Source of the DNA: JBDTGE01 sp050742975
Lineage (GTDB): Bacteria; Actinomycetota; Actinomycetes; Mycobacteriales; Jatrophihabitantaceae
Direction: 5' to 3'
NCBI GenBank assembly: GCA_050742975.1
Contig: JBOGDQ010000143.1
Span: 1 to 23,773 of the forward strand
DNA: 23,773 nucleotides
Shown piece by piece: positions 1-6,457 of the stretch. The translations under genes were made by a program, and so were the position numbers. The notes beneath the pieces were generated by a model. It ran no database searches. It was given only the letters and a program-made list of their open reading frames with translations, and was not told the DNA's origin. How positions within the stretch are numbered: the first letter of the stretch is position 1; each line of letters begins with the position of its first letter.

Positions 1-8
1 GCCAGCAG

Positions 9-1178
9 TCATCCAACGTCAGAGTTCCCTTCCAGTTCGAAATAGCTCGCCGGGACGGCGCCGGCCAGTGCCTCGTAGCCCGCGGGATTCAGGTGCAGGT
101 GATCGCCGGTGTCCGTCTCCGGCCGCAGCCGCGCGGGATCGGCGGGGTCGCGCACCGCCCGGTCGAAGTCAACGACACCGTCGAACAGCCGGCTGCCGCG
201 AATCCATTCGTTGACGGACTGGCGCGCGGCCTCGCGATGCCCGTCAGGGTCGTCGTACCATTCGTGGCCCCCGAAGGGAGTGATCGTCGCGCCGTACACG
301 GCCAAGTCAGCCGCGTGCGCCCGGACGATGACCTGCTCGAAGCCGAAGATCAGGTCAGCCGCGGCTTGCTTACAGGCCGCGGCCGTCGCCTCCGCCGTGC
401 CGATGTCATTGACCCCTTCGAACACGACCAGCCACCTGGCGCCGCTGACCGCCAGCACGTCCCGGTCCAGGCGGGCGAGCACGCTCGGCCCGATGCCGTC
501 CCGCAGCACCCGGTTCCCGCCCATCCCCTGATTCAGCACCGCCAGGCGGGGCGAGCCGCCGGCCAGGACCCGCCCGAAGAACTGGTCCGGCCAGCGATCG
601 TTCCCGTTGGTCGTCGAGCCCCGGCCGTCGGTCAGCGAGTCGCCCAGCAGCACGACGGCCCGCGCGCCGGCCTGCGCGAGGACTTCCACGCCGCTCAGGA
701 GGTACCAGTGGTCGACGGGAGTCACCACCGTTCGTTCGGCGGAATCGTCTTTGTGATTTCCAGCCAGCAGGTAAGAAGTCGTCCGCGAGCCCGGATGAGA
801 GGTCAGGCCGCCGGAAGCCTCCAGCCCCGCGGACAGGTAGACCGTCACCGTGACCACCGCGCCGGCCGCCAGCGGGTAGTCCAGCGGGTCCGACACCACC
901 TGTGCCCCGGCCGGGATTACGGTGCCGGGCCGGCCGCCGAACGTCACCGCCCGAGACGTGTCCGCCGCGACCGGGAAAGTCCCGGCGCGCCCGCCGAGCG
1001 GCAGCGCCAGGCCGGCCTCCGTCAGGGGCAGGTCCGCGGTCCCGTAGGCATTGGAGAAGCGCAGCCGGATCCGCCGGCCGCCGGCCGTCACCCGGACGGT
1101 CTGCCGCAGCGTGGTATCAGCCAGGACCCGGCCGTTCCGGGTGAACGGCGGCGGGGGCATGTTCTCCGGTTCGGTCAA
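9..1178 (-). CDS. SGNH/GDSL-family esterase or lipase-like hydrolase
   Basis: A 389-residue protein counted from a TTG at 1178. The C-terminal two thirds carries the SGNH blocks: block I GDSLTDGRG with nucleophile Ser181, block II around Gly220-Asn222 (GMGGNR), block III GVND with Asn257, and block V D359-x-x-H362 in DHLHLNP. The first 160 residues are beta-rich and match the N-terminal part common in actinobacterial SGNH hydrolases. The family hydrolyses ester bonds; the substrate here cannot be told. No signal peptide is visible. The frame continues upstream of the TTG with WVATWTAAPQ, a stretch that usually opens this family, so the real N-terminus probably lies closer to 1232, where only a CTG overlaps the stop of the preceding dehydrogenase. 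The gene follows that dehydrogenase on the same strand and is probably co-transcribed with it. Confidence 0.85.
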   Translation of the reverse strand: MTEPENMPPPPFTRNGRVLADTTLRQTVRVTAGGRRIRLRFSNAYGTADLPLTEAGLALPLGGRAGTFPVAADTSRAVTFGGRPGTVIPAGAQVVSDPLDYPLAAGAVVTVTVYLSAGLEASGGLTSHPGSRTTSYLLAGNHKDDSAERTVVTPVDHWYLLSGVEVLAQAGARAVVLLGDSLTDGRGSTTNGNDRWPDQFFGRVLAGGSPRLAVLNQGMGGNRVLRDGIGPSVLARLDRDVLAVSGARWLVVFEGVNDIGTAEATAAACKQAAADLIFGFEQVIVRAHAADLAVYGATITPFGGHEWYDDPDGHREAARQSVNEWIRGSRLFDGVVDFDRAVRDPADPARLRPETDTGDHLHLNPAGYEALAGAVPASYFELEGNSDVG

Positions 1179-1228
1179 CTGCGGCGCGGCCGTCCACGTC
1201 GCGACCCAGCGTGCGCCGCCACCAGCGT

Positions 1229-2314
1229 TCAGAAGACCACCACGCTCCGCAGCACATGGCCGCGCTCCATCTTGGTGAACGCCGCCTCGATATCGCCGAG
1301 TCCGATGGTCTCGGAGACGAACTTCTCCAGCGGCAGCCTTCCGTCCAGGTGCAGGTCGACCAGCATCGGGAAGTCACGACTGGGCAGGCAGTCGCCGTAC
1401 CAGGACGACTTGAGCGCCCCGCCGCGCCCGAACACCTCGAGCAGTGGCAGCTCCAGCTTCATCTCCGGCGTCGGCACGCCCACGAGGACGACCACACCCG
1501 CCAGGTCACGCGCGTAGAACGCCTGCTCGTAGGTCTCCGGCCGGCCGATCGCCTCGATCACCACGTCGGCGCCGAAGCCTCCGGTCAGCTCCTTGATGCC
1601 CTCGACCGGGTCGCCGTTCCTCGAATTGATCGTGTGCGTGGCGCCGAAGTCCTTCGCCCACTCCAGCTTCCGGTCATCCACGTCCACCGCGATGATCGTC
1701 TTCGCCCCGGCCAGCCGCGCGCCGAGCACGGCACCGTCGCCGACCCCGCCGCAGCCGATCACGGCGACGCTGTCCCCGCGGCCGACACCGCCGGTGTTGA
1801 TCGCCGCGCCGATGCCCGCCATGACACCGCAGCCGAGCAGGCCCGCCGTCGCGGGGGCGATCGCCGGATTGACCTTCGTGCACTGGCCCGCCGCGACCAG
1901 CGTCTTCTCGGCGAACGCGCCGATGCCGAGCGCCGGCGAGAGCGACGTGCCGTCGGCCAGGGTCATCTTCTGCTTCGCGTTACGGGAGTTGAAGCAGTAC
2001 CACGGACGGCCGCGGCGGCAGGCCCGGCACTGGCCGCACACCGCGCGCCAGTTGAGGATCACGAAGTCGCCCGGCGCCACCTCGGTCACGTCGTCACCGA
2101 CCGCCTCCACCACGCCCGCCGCCTCGTGGCCGAGCAGGTAGGGATAGTCGTCGCCGATACCGCCCTGCTTGTAATGCAGGTCCGTATGGCACACGCCGCA
2201 GGCCTGCACCCGAACCAGCGCCTCGCCCGGCCCGGGATCGGGCACCAGCACCTCCGTCACGCTCACGGGCTCGCCCTTGCCGCGTGCGACCACGCCACGA
2301 ACGCTTGTCGTCAT
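1229..2314 (-). CDS. mscR: S-(hydroxymethyl)mycothiol dehydrogenase (zinc-dependent MDR alcohol dehydrogenase)
   Basis: A 361-residue zinc-dependent medium-chain dehydrogenase. GroES-like half: catalytic-zinc Cys42 (ACGVCHTDL) and His63-Glu64 (LLGHEAAG), with structural-zinc cysteines 93, 96, 99 and 107 (CGQCRACRRGRPWYC). GCGVMAG supplies the next zinc-site Cys near 162. The Rossmann nucleotide loop GCGGVG is at 187-192. The overall sequence closely resembles actinobacterial MscR/AdhE2, which oxidises the formaldehyde-mycothiol adduct with NAD in the cytoplasm to detoxify formaldehyde. I chose the ATG at 2314 over an upstream in-frame codon at 2398 because MTTSVRG aligns with family N-termini and an AGGGGA ribosome binding site lies 8 nt upstream. 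The alternative is a related class III-like alcohol dehydrogenase. The SGNH gene follows directly. Confidence 0.9.
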   Translation of the reverse strand: MTTSVRGVVARGKGEPVSVTEVLVPDPGPGEALVRVQACGVCHTDLHYKQGGIGDDYPYLLGHEAAGVVEAVGDDVTEVAPGDFVILNWRAVCGQCRACRRGRPWYCFNSRNAKQKMTLADGTSLSPALGIGAFAEKTLVAAGQCTKVNPAIAPATAGLLGCGVMAGIGAAINTGGVGRGDSVAVIGCGGVGDGAVLGARLAGAKTIIAVDVDDRKLEWAKDFGATHTINSRNGDPVEGIKELTGGFGADVVIEAIGRPETYEQAFYARDLAGVVVLVGVPTPEMKLELPLLEVFGRGGALKSSWYGDCLPSRDFPMLVDLHLDGRLPLEKFVSETIGLGDIEAAFTKMERGHVLRSVVVF

Positions 2315-2419
2315 GCCGCTAGTCCCCTTCCCTTCCGTCGCCGGTGCCTTACTTCGATTCTTACTCCGAAACGACCATTGCTCCGTGCCGAATGTCAACC
2401 TGTCTCGGCCCGTCTGCCT

Positions 2420-3340
2420 TCAGGCCAGCCGGTACACACCGTGCGCGACGACCACGGCCCGGCCGCCGACGACGACCTTCTCGATGGTGTCGCCGCTGCC
2501 CTCGGCCCGCGCGTACAGCACAGACGGCCGGCGGACCTGGGCACCCTGGAGAATCTCGATCTCCTCGCCGAACTCGATCCGGCCATGACGCGCCAGGTGC
2601 ACGGCGAGCGGGCCCGCGGCGGACCCGGTCGCGGGATCCTCGGGAACCCCGAGGGAAGGCGCGAACATGCGGGTGACCCAGCCAGTCTTGGACTGGGTGA
2701 AACAACTGGCGTTCAGGGGAATGCGGGAAAGTTTCTGCATGTCGGGTTCGAGTGCTCGCAGCGCTTCCTCGCCGGGGAACTCGACGTAGACGTTCACCGG
2801 GCCGTTCGTGTACGTCTCGACCGGGAGGCCGTCCGGCCTTTGGGGCGCGCCGAGGGCCTCGATGAGCTCTTCCGTCATGTGGCACGGCGCCCACGCGGGA
2901 ATCGGCTGCGACATCCGGCCGAAGGTGATCGTCCCGTTCTCGCGCTCCAACTCCACCGGCACGAGCCCGGCCGCCGTCTTGACCGTCACCGTGTCCCGGC
3001 CGAGGATGTCGCCCAGCACCCAGGCCGAGCCCAGCGTGGGATGGCCGGCGAACGGGATCTCGCCGCCGGGAGTGAAGATGCGGACGTGGGCGTCGGCATT
3101 GCTGCTATGACCGGCCTCGCCGGCGGACGGCGGGAGGAAGAAGACCGACTCGGAGAAGTTCATCTCGCGGGTCGCCTTGAGCATCAGGTCGTCATCCAGT
3201 CCCCGTCCGTCGGGGAAGATGCCGAGCTGATTTCCTTCCAGGGGCTCGCTCGTGAACACGTCCGCGATCAGGAACTCGCGCGTGATCTCGCCTCTGTCGT
3301 CTGGTTCTCCGGCCCACAGCTTGATCTCGGGAACTCGCAT
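2420..3340 (-). CDS. PhzF-family phenazine biosynthesis-like isomerase/epimerase
   Basis: A 306-residue protein of the PhzF/diaminopimelate-epimerase-like fold. Family signatures are visible: DVFTSEPLEGNQLGIF near 27-42, NFSESVFF with the probable catalytic Glu64, FTPGGEIPFAGHPTLGSA at about 89-106, and EDPATGSAAGPLA near 234-246 in the second half. In phenazine producers PhzF isomerises trans-2,3-dihydro-3-hydroxyanthranilate, but most actinobacterial homologues have unknown substrates and no other phenazine gene is in the window. The first 20 residues extend beyond the usual start (REFLIADVFT), so a shorter protein is possible. It lies between the glycosyltransferase and the mycothiol dehydrogenase on the same strand, with about 100 nt on either side, so co-transcription is possible but not shown. 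Confidence 0.85.
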   Translation of the reverse strand: MRVPEIKLWAGEPDDRGEITREFLIADVFTSEPLEGNQLGIFPDGRGLDDDLMLKATREMNFSESVFFLPPSAGEAGHSSNADAHVRIFTPGGEIPFAGHPTLGSAWVLGDILGRDTVTVKTAAGLVPVELERENGTITFGRMSQPIPAWAPCHMTEELIEALGAPQRPDGLPVETYTNGPVNVYVEFPGEEALRALEPDMQKLSRIPLNASCFTQSKTGWVTRMFAPSLGVPEDPATGSAAGPLAVHLARHGRIEFGEEIEILQGAQVRRPSVLYARAEGSGDTIEKVVVGGRAVVVAHGVYRLA

Positions 3341-3386
3341 GGGTCCATCTTCCCGCTTGGCTCAGGTGCGCTCCAGGGCCGCCTCG

Positions 3387-3431
3387 CGGTTCTTTGGCTT
3401 ACGGTCCTTTGGCTCGCGGTCCTTTGGCTCA
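3387..3431. repeat. Three tandem copies of a 15-bp unit
   Basis: The unit cggtcctttggctca or a near copy occurs at 3387-3401, 3402-3416 and 3417-3431, and a further cgg begins a fourth. It lies in the 95-nt gap between the start of the PhzF-like gene and the stop of the glycosyltransferase, just past that stop in the direction of transcription. The units do not form a strong hairpin, and nothing suggests a function beyond local slippage. Confidence 0.8.
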
Positions 3432-3435
3432 CGGA

Positions 3436-4749
3436 TCAGACGCGGTCGGCGGTGCGGCCCCGCCAGGAGACGGCGCGGCCGGTGTAGTGGCGCCGGGCGG
3501 AGTCGGCGGTCATCGCGGCGTAGAGGATCGCGATGAGCGGAAGAGCCGGGGCCCGAAGCGCGGACAGCCGGTAGAAGCGGAGCATCGGCAGGTAGGTGGC
3601 CGTCATGATGGCCCAGGCCGCGAGGCCGGCGAACCCGGCGAGCGCGGCTCCGGTGGCGGCCGCTCCGGTTTTGGCCGCGACCAGCCCGGCGATCGCGCCG
3701 GCGGGCGGGGCCGCGTACAGCAAGAGCAGGCCGATGACCGTACCGGCCAGGAGCGCCGGGTTGTACTTGAGCTGCGTGTAGGCCGATCTGGCGATCATGT
3801 GCCACAGGTCGGCGAGCCTTGGGTACGGACGGGCGCTCTTTATCTCGGCGGTCAGGCCCAGCCAGCAGCGGTTGCCGTCGCGCTTGAGGAGGGTGGCCAG
3901 GGCGACGTCGTCAATGAGGGCCCCGCGGATGGGCTCGAGGCCGCCCGCCTTCACCAGGGCCGCCCGCCGGATCAGCATGCAGCCGCCCGCGCCGGCGGCG
4001 GTGCGGCTGGAAGGACTGTTCACCCGGCGGAAGGGGTAAAGCTGGGCGAAGAAGTACACGAACGCGGGAACCACGACTTTCTCCCAGCTCGTTTCGGCTC
4101 GGAGCAGAGCCATCTGGGAGACGAGAGCGCGGTCGTCTCGTTCGGCCGCGGCGACGAGCCGGCGGAGCGCGCCCGACTCCCAGGCGATATCCGCGTCGGT
4201 GAACAGCACGTACCCGTCCTCGCCTGTCTCGCGCGTGTGCTGCTCCCACTGGGCGGCCTCAGCGGCCTGGGCGGCGGCGAAGCCCTGGTTCATCGCCCAG
4301 ACCTTGCCCGCCCAGCCGTCGGGACGCGGCTGACCGGCCAGGACGGTCAGGACGGTCAGGACGGTCAGTGGCGCGGCGCCGTTCGTGTCTGCGTTCGCGG
4401 TGCTGCTCGCGCCTCCGTTCGCGGTGCTGGCGGCGAGATGGGCGGCGAGATCGGTGGCGACCTGACCGGTGCCGTCGTCGCTGCGGTCATCGACGAGGAT
4501 GACACGGAAGCCGCCGGGGTAGTCCTGGGCGAGCAGCGCGGGCAACGTGACCGGCAGAATCCCGGCCTCGTTCCGGGCGGGGATCACGGCCACGACCTCC
4601 GGCCAGACCTCACCGCCGGGCGCTTCATCGGCGGCTTCGCCGGAGGTCGCCGGAAGACGCTGGCCGGTCGTCCAGTACGCACCATGGGCGACCAGCAGAT
4701 ACACCCAGGCCGCCACGCTGACGGCACACACGATTCCAAGTTCGAGCAC
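3436..4749 (-). CDS. Membrane-anchored family 2 glycosyltransferase, HpnB-like
   Basis: About 437 residues from a GTG at 4749; the same frame is open to an ATG at 4872, but those extra residues look non-coding. One membrane segment is at about 4-24. The GT-A nucleotide-sugar domain follows: IPARNEAG (56-63), VDDRSDDGT (86-94), the DXD-like FTDADI (183-188), IDDVALATLLKR (279-290), and an AYTQLKYNP region before the C-terminal membrane segments. GWAGKVWAMNQG and the C-terminal membrane part resemble hopene-associated glycosyltransferase HpnB, but no hopanoid gene is nearby, so acceptor and product are unknown. An Ala/Ser/Thr/Asn-rich insert at about 106-138, including LTVLTVLTVL from a 9-bp tandem repeat (aggacggtc) near 4337-4368, interrupts the catalytic domain and may be a recent expansion. 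The start is uncertain because no clear ribosome site precedes the GTG. Confidence 0.75.
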   Translation of the reverse strand: MLELGIVCAVSVAAWVYLLVAHGAYWTTGQRLPATSGEAADEAPGGEVWPEVVAVIPARNEAGILPVTLPALLAQDYPGGFRVILVDDRSDDGTGQVATDLAAHLAASTANGGASSTANADTNGAAPLTVLTVLTVLAGQPRPDGWAGKVWAMNQGFAAAQAAEAAQWEQHTRETGEDGYVLFTDADIAWESGALRRLVAAAERDDRALVSQMALLRAETSWEKVVVPAFVYFFAQLYPFRRVNSPSSRTAAGAGGCMLIRRAALVKAGGLEPIRGALIDDVALATLLKRDGNRCWLGLTAEIKSARPYPRLADLWHMIARSAYTQLKYNPALLAGTVIGLLLLYAAPPAGAIAGLVAAKTGAAATGAALAGFAGLAAWAIMTATYLPMLRFYRLSALRAPALPLIAILYAAMTADSARRHYTGRAVSWRGRTADRV

Positions 4750-5220
4750 ACACGCAGCTTGGCACAGACCGCCCTTCCGGCCCCACTCGCAGGTCGGCCA
4801 AGCCTCTGGCCGCGCGTCAGGCAGACGTCCTGGCCCCGCCGACATGATCACGGGCCAATGCGGGGGTGCCACCCCCTCCTACGTCACAAAATCATGGAAA
4901 TCAGCACGCCGGTACGGTTCATGACCTCGAAACAGCGCGAACTTTATACGCAAATGACCGTCATATCGGGCAGCATTGGCAGCCGACGCGGGTGTGGTGT
5001 CTCGCTGGGGTCGGGCGGCACCCGCGTAGAGCGTCTCGCCCGCGTCTCCCGCGTCGGGCGTCTCGCCCGCGGGGATCGCCCCCTGCACGCCGTGTTTCTT
5101 CGACAGCCCTCGCTGGCGAATATCACCGCCCGAGAAAAACCGACGGCAAAATAACGGCTATGCCCCCTATGCCGCGTGGCATAGGGGGCATAGCTTCCGA
5201 ATCGAGGTCCCCGACTGCGA
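4750..5220. other. Intergenic stretch without a convincing gene
   Basis: This 471-nt gap lies between the glycosyltransferase start and the stop of the small membrane protein. Several reading frames are open, but none has a ribosome site, family likeness or plausible composition. It contains a repeated motif gcgtctcgcccgcg at 5031-5044 and 5058-5071 in a GC-rich patch, AT-richer stretches around 4880-4970, and the perfect hairpin described separately. The glycosyltransferase promoter should lie here but no clear hexamer pair is visible. Confidence 0.5.
5157..5194 (-). terminator. Perfect 17-bp hairpin, probable terminator of the small membrane protein gene
   Basis: Left arm 5157-5173 (gctatgccccctatgcc) and right arm 5178-5194 are exact reverse complements around a 4-nt loop, gcgt. 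It begins 26 nt past the stop codon of the minus-strand gene at 5221. In that direction it is followed by cgttattttg, a moderately T-rich tract. The position and perfect stem support an intrinsic terminator. No T-run follows on the plus strand. Confidence 0.7.
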
Positions 5221-5445
5221 TTAGCGATCGCCGGAAAATACTAGTTCGCGAACCTTATCCGCAGAAGGCCGCTCGCCAGCATCACCCTGGTTCGCCATTT
5301 CCCGCCACAGGTAGCCGGGCACGGTGCGCGTCTCGCCCGGATCCTTGTCTGGGTGCCGGAGCACCAGCCACATCGGGACCCCTACCCACAGTGCGAATGC
5401 GAGGGCCATGAGCGGAATGTTTATCCACAGGAATTCGGCAATCAT
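5221..5445 (-). CDS. Small single- or double-span membrane protein, function unknown
   Basis: A 74-residue protein. Residues 3-32 are strongly hydrophobic (MIAEFLWINIPLM then ALAFALWVGVPMWLVL), enough for one long or two short membrane segments. A charged cytoplasmic-looking tail follows, with RHPDKDPGE and a final Arg/Asp/Glu-rich part. I do not recognise a named family. The start is well supported: the ATG at 5445 is preceded by a near-consensus AAAGGAGGTG, five nt after AGGAGGT, the best ribosome site in the window. A perfect hairpin follows the stop. The gene therefore looks like a well-translated monocistronic unit. A CRP-like palindrome lies about 160 nt upstream. The next gene upstream on the same strand is the carbonic anhydrase, separated by 383 nt of repeats. 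Confidence 0.8.
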   Translation of the reverse strand: MIAEFLWINIPLMALAFALWVGVPMWLVLRHPDKDPGETRTVPGYLWREMANQGDAGERPSADKVRELVFSGDR

Positions 5446-5598
5446 AGGACACCTCCTTTGGCCCGCCTCATGCTGCAGGCCTTCGTTTCATGCTTAATAG
5501 ACTGCCCGGCGCGAGTTGACTATCACTAGGATTAACCTCTGCGGTCCTTATGAGTCTCGCGACACCCTGTGAACGGGCTCTGATAAACGCCTCGTTGA

Positions 5599-5614
5599 GG
5601 TGACTTAGCTCACA
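5599..5614. promoter_or_regulatory. CRP/FNR-type palindromic binding site
   Basis: The sequence GGTGA-CTTAGC-TCACA differs by one base from the CRP consensus TGTGA-N6-TCACA, which actinobacterial cAMP receptor proteins (Crp, GlxR) also use. It lies in the AT-richer stretch about 155-170 nt upstream of the small membrane protein start. The motif match is direct; which protein binds, and whether it does, is inference. Confidence 0.45.
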
Positions 5615-5651
5615 TAACGCGCACTACGCTGGCGTCCGCAGAACATTCGCC

Positions 5652-5748
5652 AGCGTGCCCGTTAGCGCATTCGGGCCCACTGCTCGACGTGCCCGAACGC
5701 GTATTAGCGCACGTTATAGCGTGCCCGTTTGCGCGTTCGGGTCCGCTG
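5652..5748. repeat. 31-bp direct repeat pair with an inverted partial copy between
   Basis: Copies at 5652-5682 and 5718-5748 match at 27 of 31 positions; both begin agcgtgcccgtt. Between them, around 5689-5715, a segment containing gcccgaacgcg and attagcgcac is a partial inverted copy, so the region can fold into competing hairpins (for example gcccgaacgcg near 5691-5701 with gcgttcggg in the second copy). It lies downstream of the carbonic anhydrase stop and upstream of the small membrane protein. Confidence 0.65.
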
Positions 5749-5811
5749 GGGCACGTCGGCCGCCGGGGCACGTCGGCCACTGGGGCCGTCGGCCACTGGG
5801 GCCGTCGGCCG
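5746..5811. repeat. Four tandem 16-17 bp units
   Basis: Units of the form ctggggcacgtcggccg occur at 5746-5762, 5763-5779, 5780-5795 and 5796-5811; the last two lack one base of the first two. The array ends 17 nt from the carbonic anhydrase stop codon. The single-base length change and near identity suggest recent slippage. No function is evident. Confidence 0.75.
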
Positions 5812-5828
5812 CGGAACCGCGGGCCGCG

Positions 5829-6317
5829 TCAGTTCACTTCGCGGAGCAGGCCCGTGGTGATGTCGAAGACGAATCCGCGGACGCTGTCCGTGTGCGGGAG
5901 GAACGGGCTGGCCTTGATCCGGGCGATCGACTGCCGCACGTCGCCGTCCAGGTCGGCGAACGCCTCGGCCGCCCACGGCGGGCGGATGCCGGTGTCCCCC
6001 TCGATCTCGGCCTTGAACTCGTCGTCGGTGAACGTGAGCATCCCGCAGCCAGTGTGGTGGATGAGCACGATGTCGATCGTGCCCAGCTTACGCTGGCTGA
6101 TCGCCAGGGAGCGGATCACGTCGTCCGTGACGACACCGCCGCCGTTGCGGATGACATGCGCCTCGCCTTCGGCGAGTCCGAGGGCGCCGTAGACATTCAG
6201 GCGGGCGTCCATGCATGCCACGACGGCCAGGCGGGCAGATGGCAGGGGAGGCAGCGAAGCGGAGAAGCCTGCGGCGTACCGCTTGTTGCCCGTGAGCAAC
6301 CTGTCGATCAGAGTCAC
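5829..6317 (-). CDS. Beta-class carbonic anhydrase
   Basis: A 162-residue protein catalysing reversible hydration of CO2 to bicarbonate in the cytoplasm. Zinc ligands are Cys35 (ACMDAR), His88 and Cys91 (HHTGC), and the Asp37-Arg39 dyad is intact. VIRNGG, TDDVIRSLAISQ and MLTFTDDEFK place it with the short Rv1284-type (CanA) enzymes, which are about 163 residues. I chose the GTG at 6317 over an upstream in-frame codon at 6422 because the shorter form matches family length and the upstream residues run into the promoter region of the divergent transpeptidase. No ribosome site precedes the GTG, but TAGGCT lies 7 nt upstream, suggesting a leaderless transcript. The enzyme diverges from the L,D-transpeptidase gene. 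Confidence 0.92.
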   Translation of the reverse strand: MTLIDRLLTGNKRYAAGFSASLPPLPSARLAVVACMDARLNVYGALGLAEGEAHVIRNGGGVVTDDVIRSLAISQRKLGTIDIVLIHHTGCGMLTFTDDEFKAEIEGDTGIRPPWAAEAFADLDGDVRQSIARIKASPFLPHTDSVRGFVFDITTGLLREVN

Positions 6318-6330
6318 ACGAGTTAGCCTA
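6318..6330 (-). promoter_or_regulatory. Probable -10 element for leaderless carbonic anhydrase mRNA
   Basis: On the minus strand TAGGCT (6330-6325) is followed by 7 nt and then the GTG at 6317. That spacing would put the transcription start on or next to the start codon. No Shine-Dalgarno sequence is present. No convincing -35 box was found. Confidence 0.45.
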
Positions 6331-6351
6331 TAGGTCGCTATTTCATATATC
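6323..6351 (+). promoter_or_regulatory. Possible promoter of the L,D-transpeptidase gene
   Basis: TTAGCC at 6323-6328 and TATATC at 6346-6351 are separated by 17 nt, an acceptable vegetative promoter geometry. It would give a leader of about 100 nt before the ATG at 6458. It overlaps the minus-strand -10 of the carbonic anhydrase, so the two promoters could compete. Support is by sequence match only. Confidence 0.35.
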
Positions 6352-6457
6352 CACAGTGGTAAATCCTCATGAAGCCGCAACCACCGCGGTGTCCCGAACG
6401 TCTCCACAAGCGAGAGGTCCATTCAGGAAATCTCCAGGAACGAAAGGCGTGAGCGTC

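Larger units (their letters stand above)
5446..5828. other. Repeat-rich intergenic region between carbonic anhydrase and small membrane protein
   Basis: This 383-nt gap has no convincing gene. From left to right it contains the ribosome site of the small membrane protein, an AT-richer stretch (about 5490-5620) that should hold its promoter, a CRP-like palindrome, a family of 31-bp repeats with an inverted partial copy, and four tandem 16-17 bp units immediately after the carbonic anhydrase stop. I cannot assign a minus-strand -10/-35 pair with confidence. Confidence 0.6.

Noticed and set aside
2420..3340. Phenazine biosynthesis cluster suggested by the PhzF-like gene
   Set aside because: No other phz-type gene is present, and PhzF-family proteins are widespread without phenazine production.
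1211..3487. A 758-codon plus-strand open frame
   Set aside because: It is wholly antisense to the mycothiol dehydrogenase and PhzF-like genes and has no recognisable domain or ribosome site.
4879..5088. A 69-codon minus-strand frame with GETPDAGDAGETLYAG-like repeats
   Set aside because: It has a GTG start without a ribosome site, and its repeats follow from the gcgtctcgcccgcg DNA repeat. No family likeness is seen.
3394..5154. A 586-codon plus-strand open frame
   Set aside because: It is antisense to the glycosyltransferase, with Gly/Arg-rich composition typical of shadow frames.
5157..5194. Perfect palindrome considered as a transposon end or CRISPR-like repeat
   Set aside because: It occurs once in the window, has no spacer array or transposase nearby, and its place just after a stop codon fits a terminator better.
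6352..6457. Possible c-di-AMP riboswitch in the leader of the L,D-transpeptidase
   Set aside because: Cell-wall hydrolase genes in actinobacteria often carry this riboswitch, but the leader is only about 100 nt and I could not find its conserved blocks.
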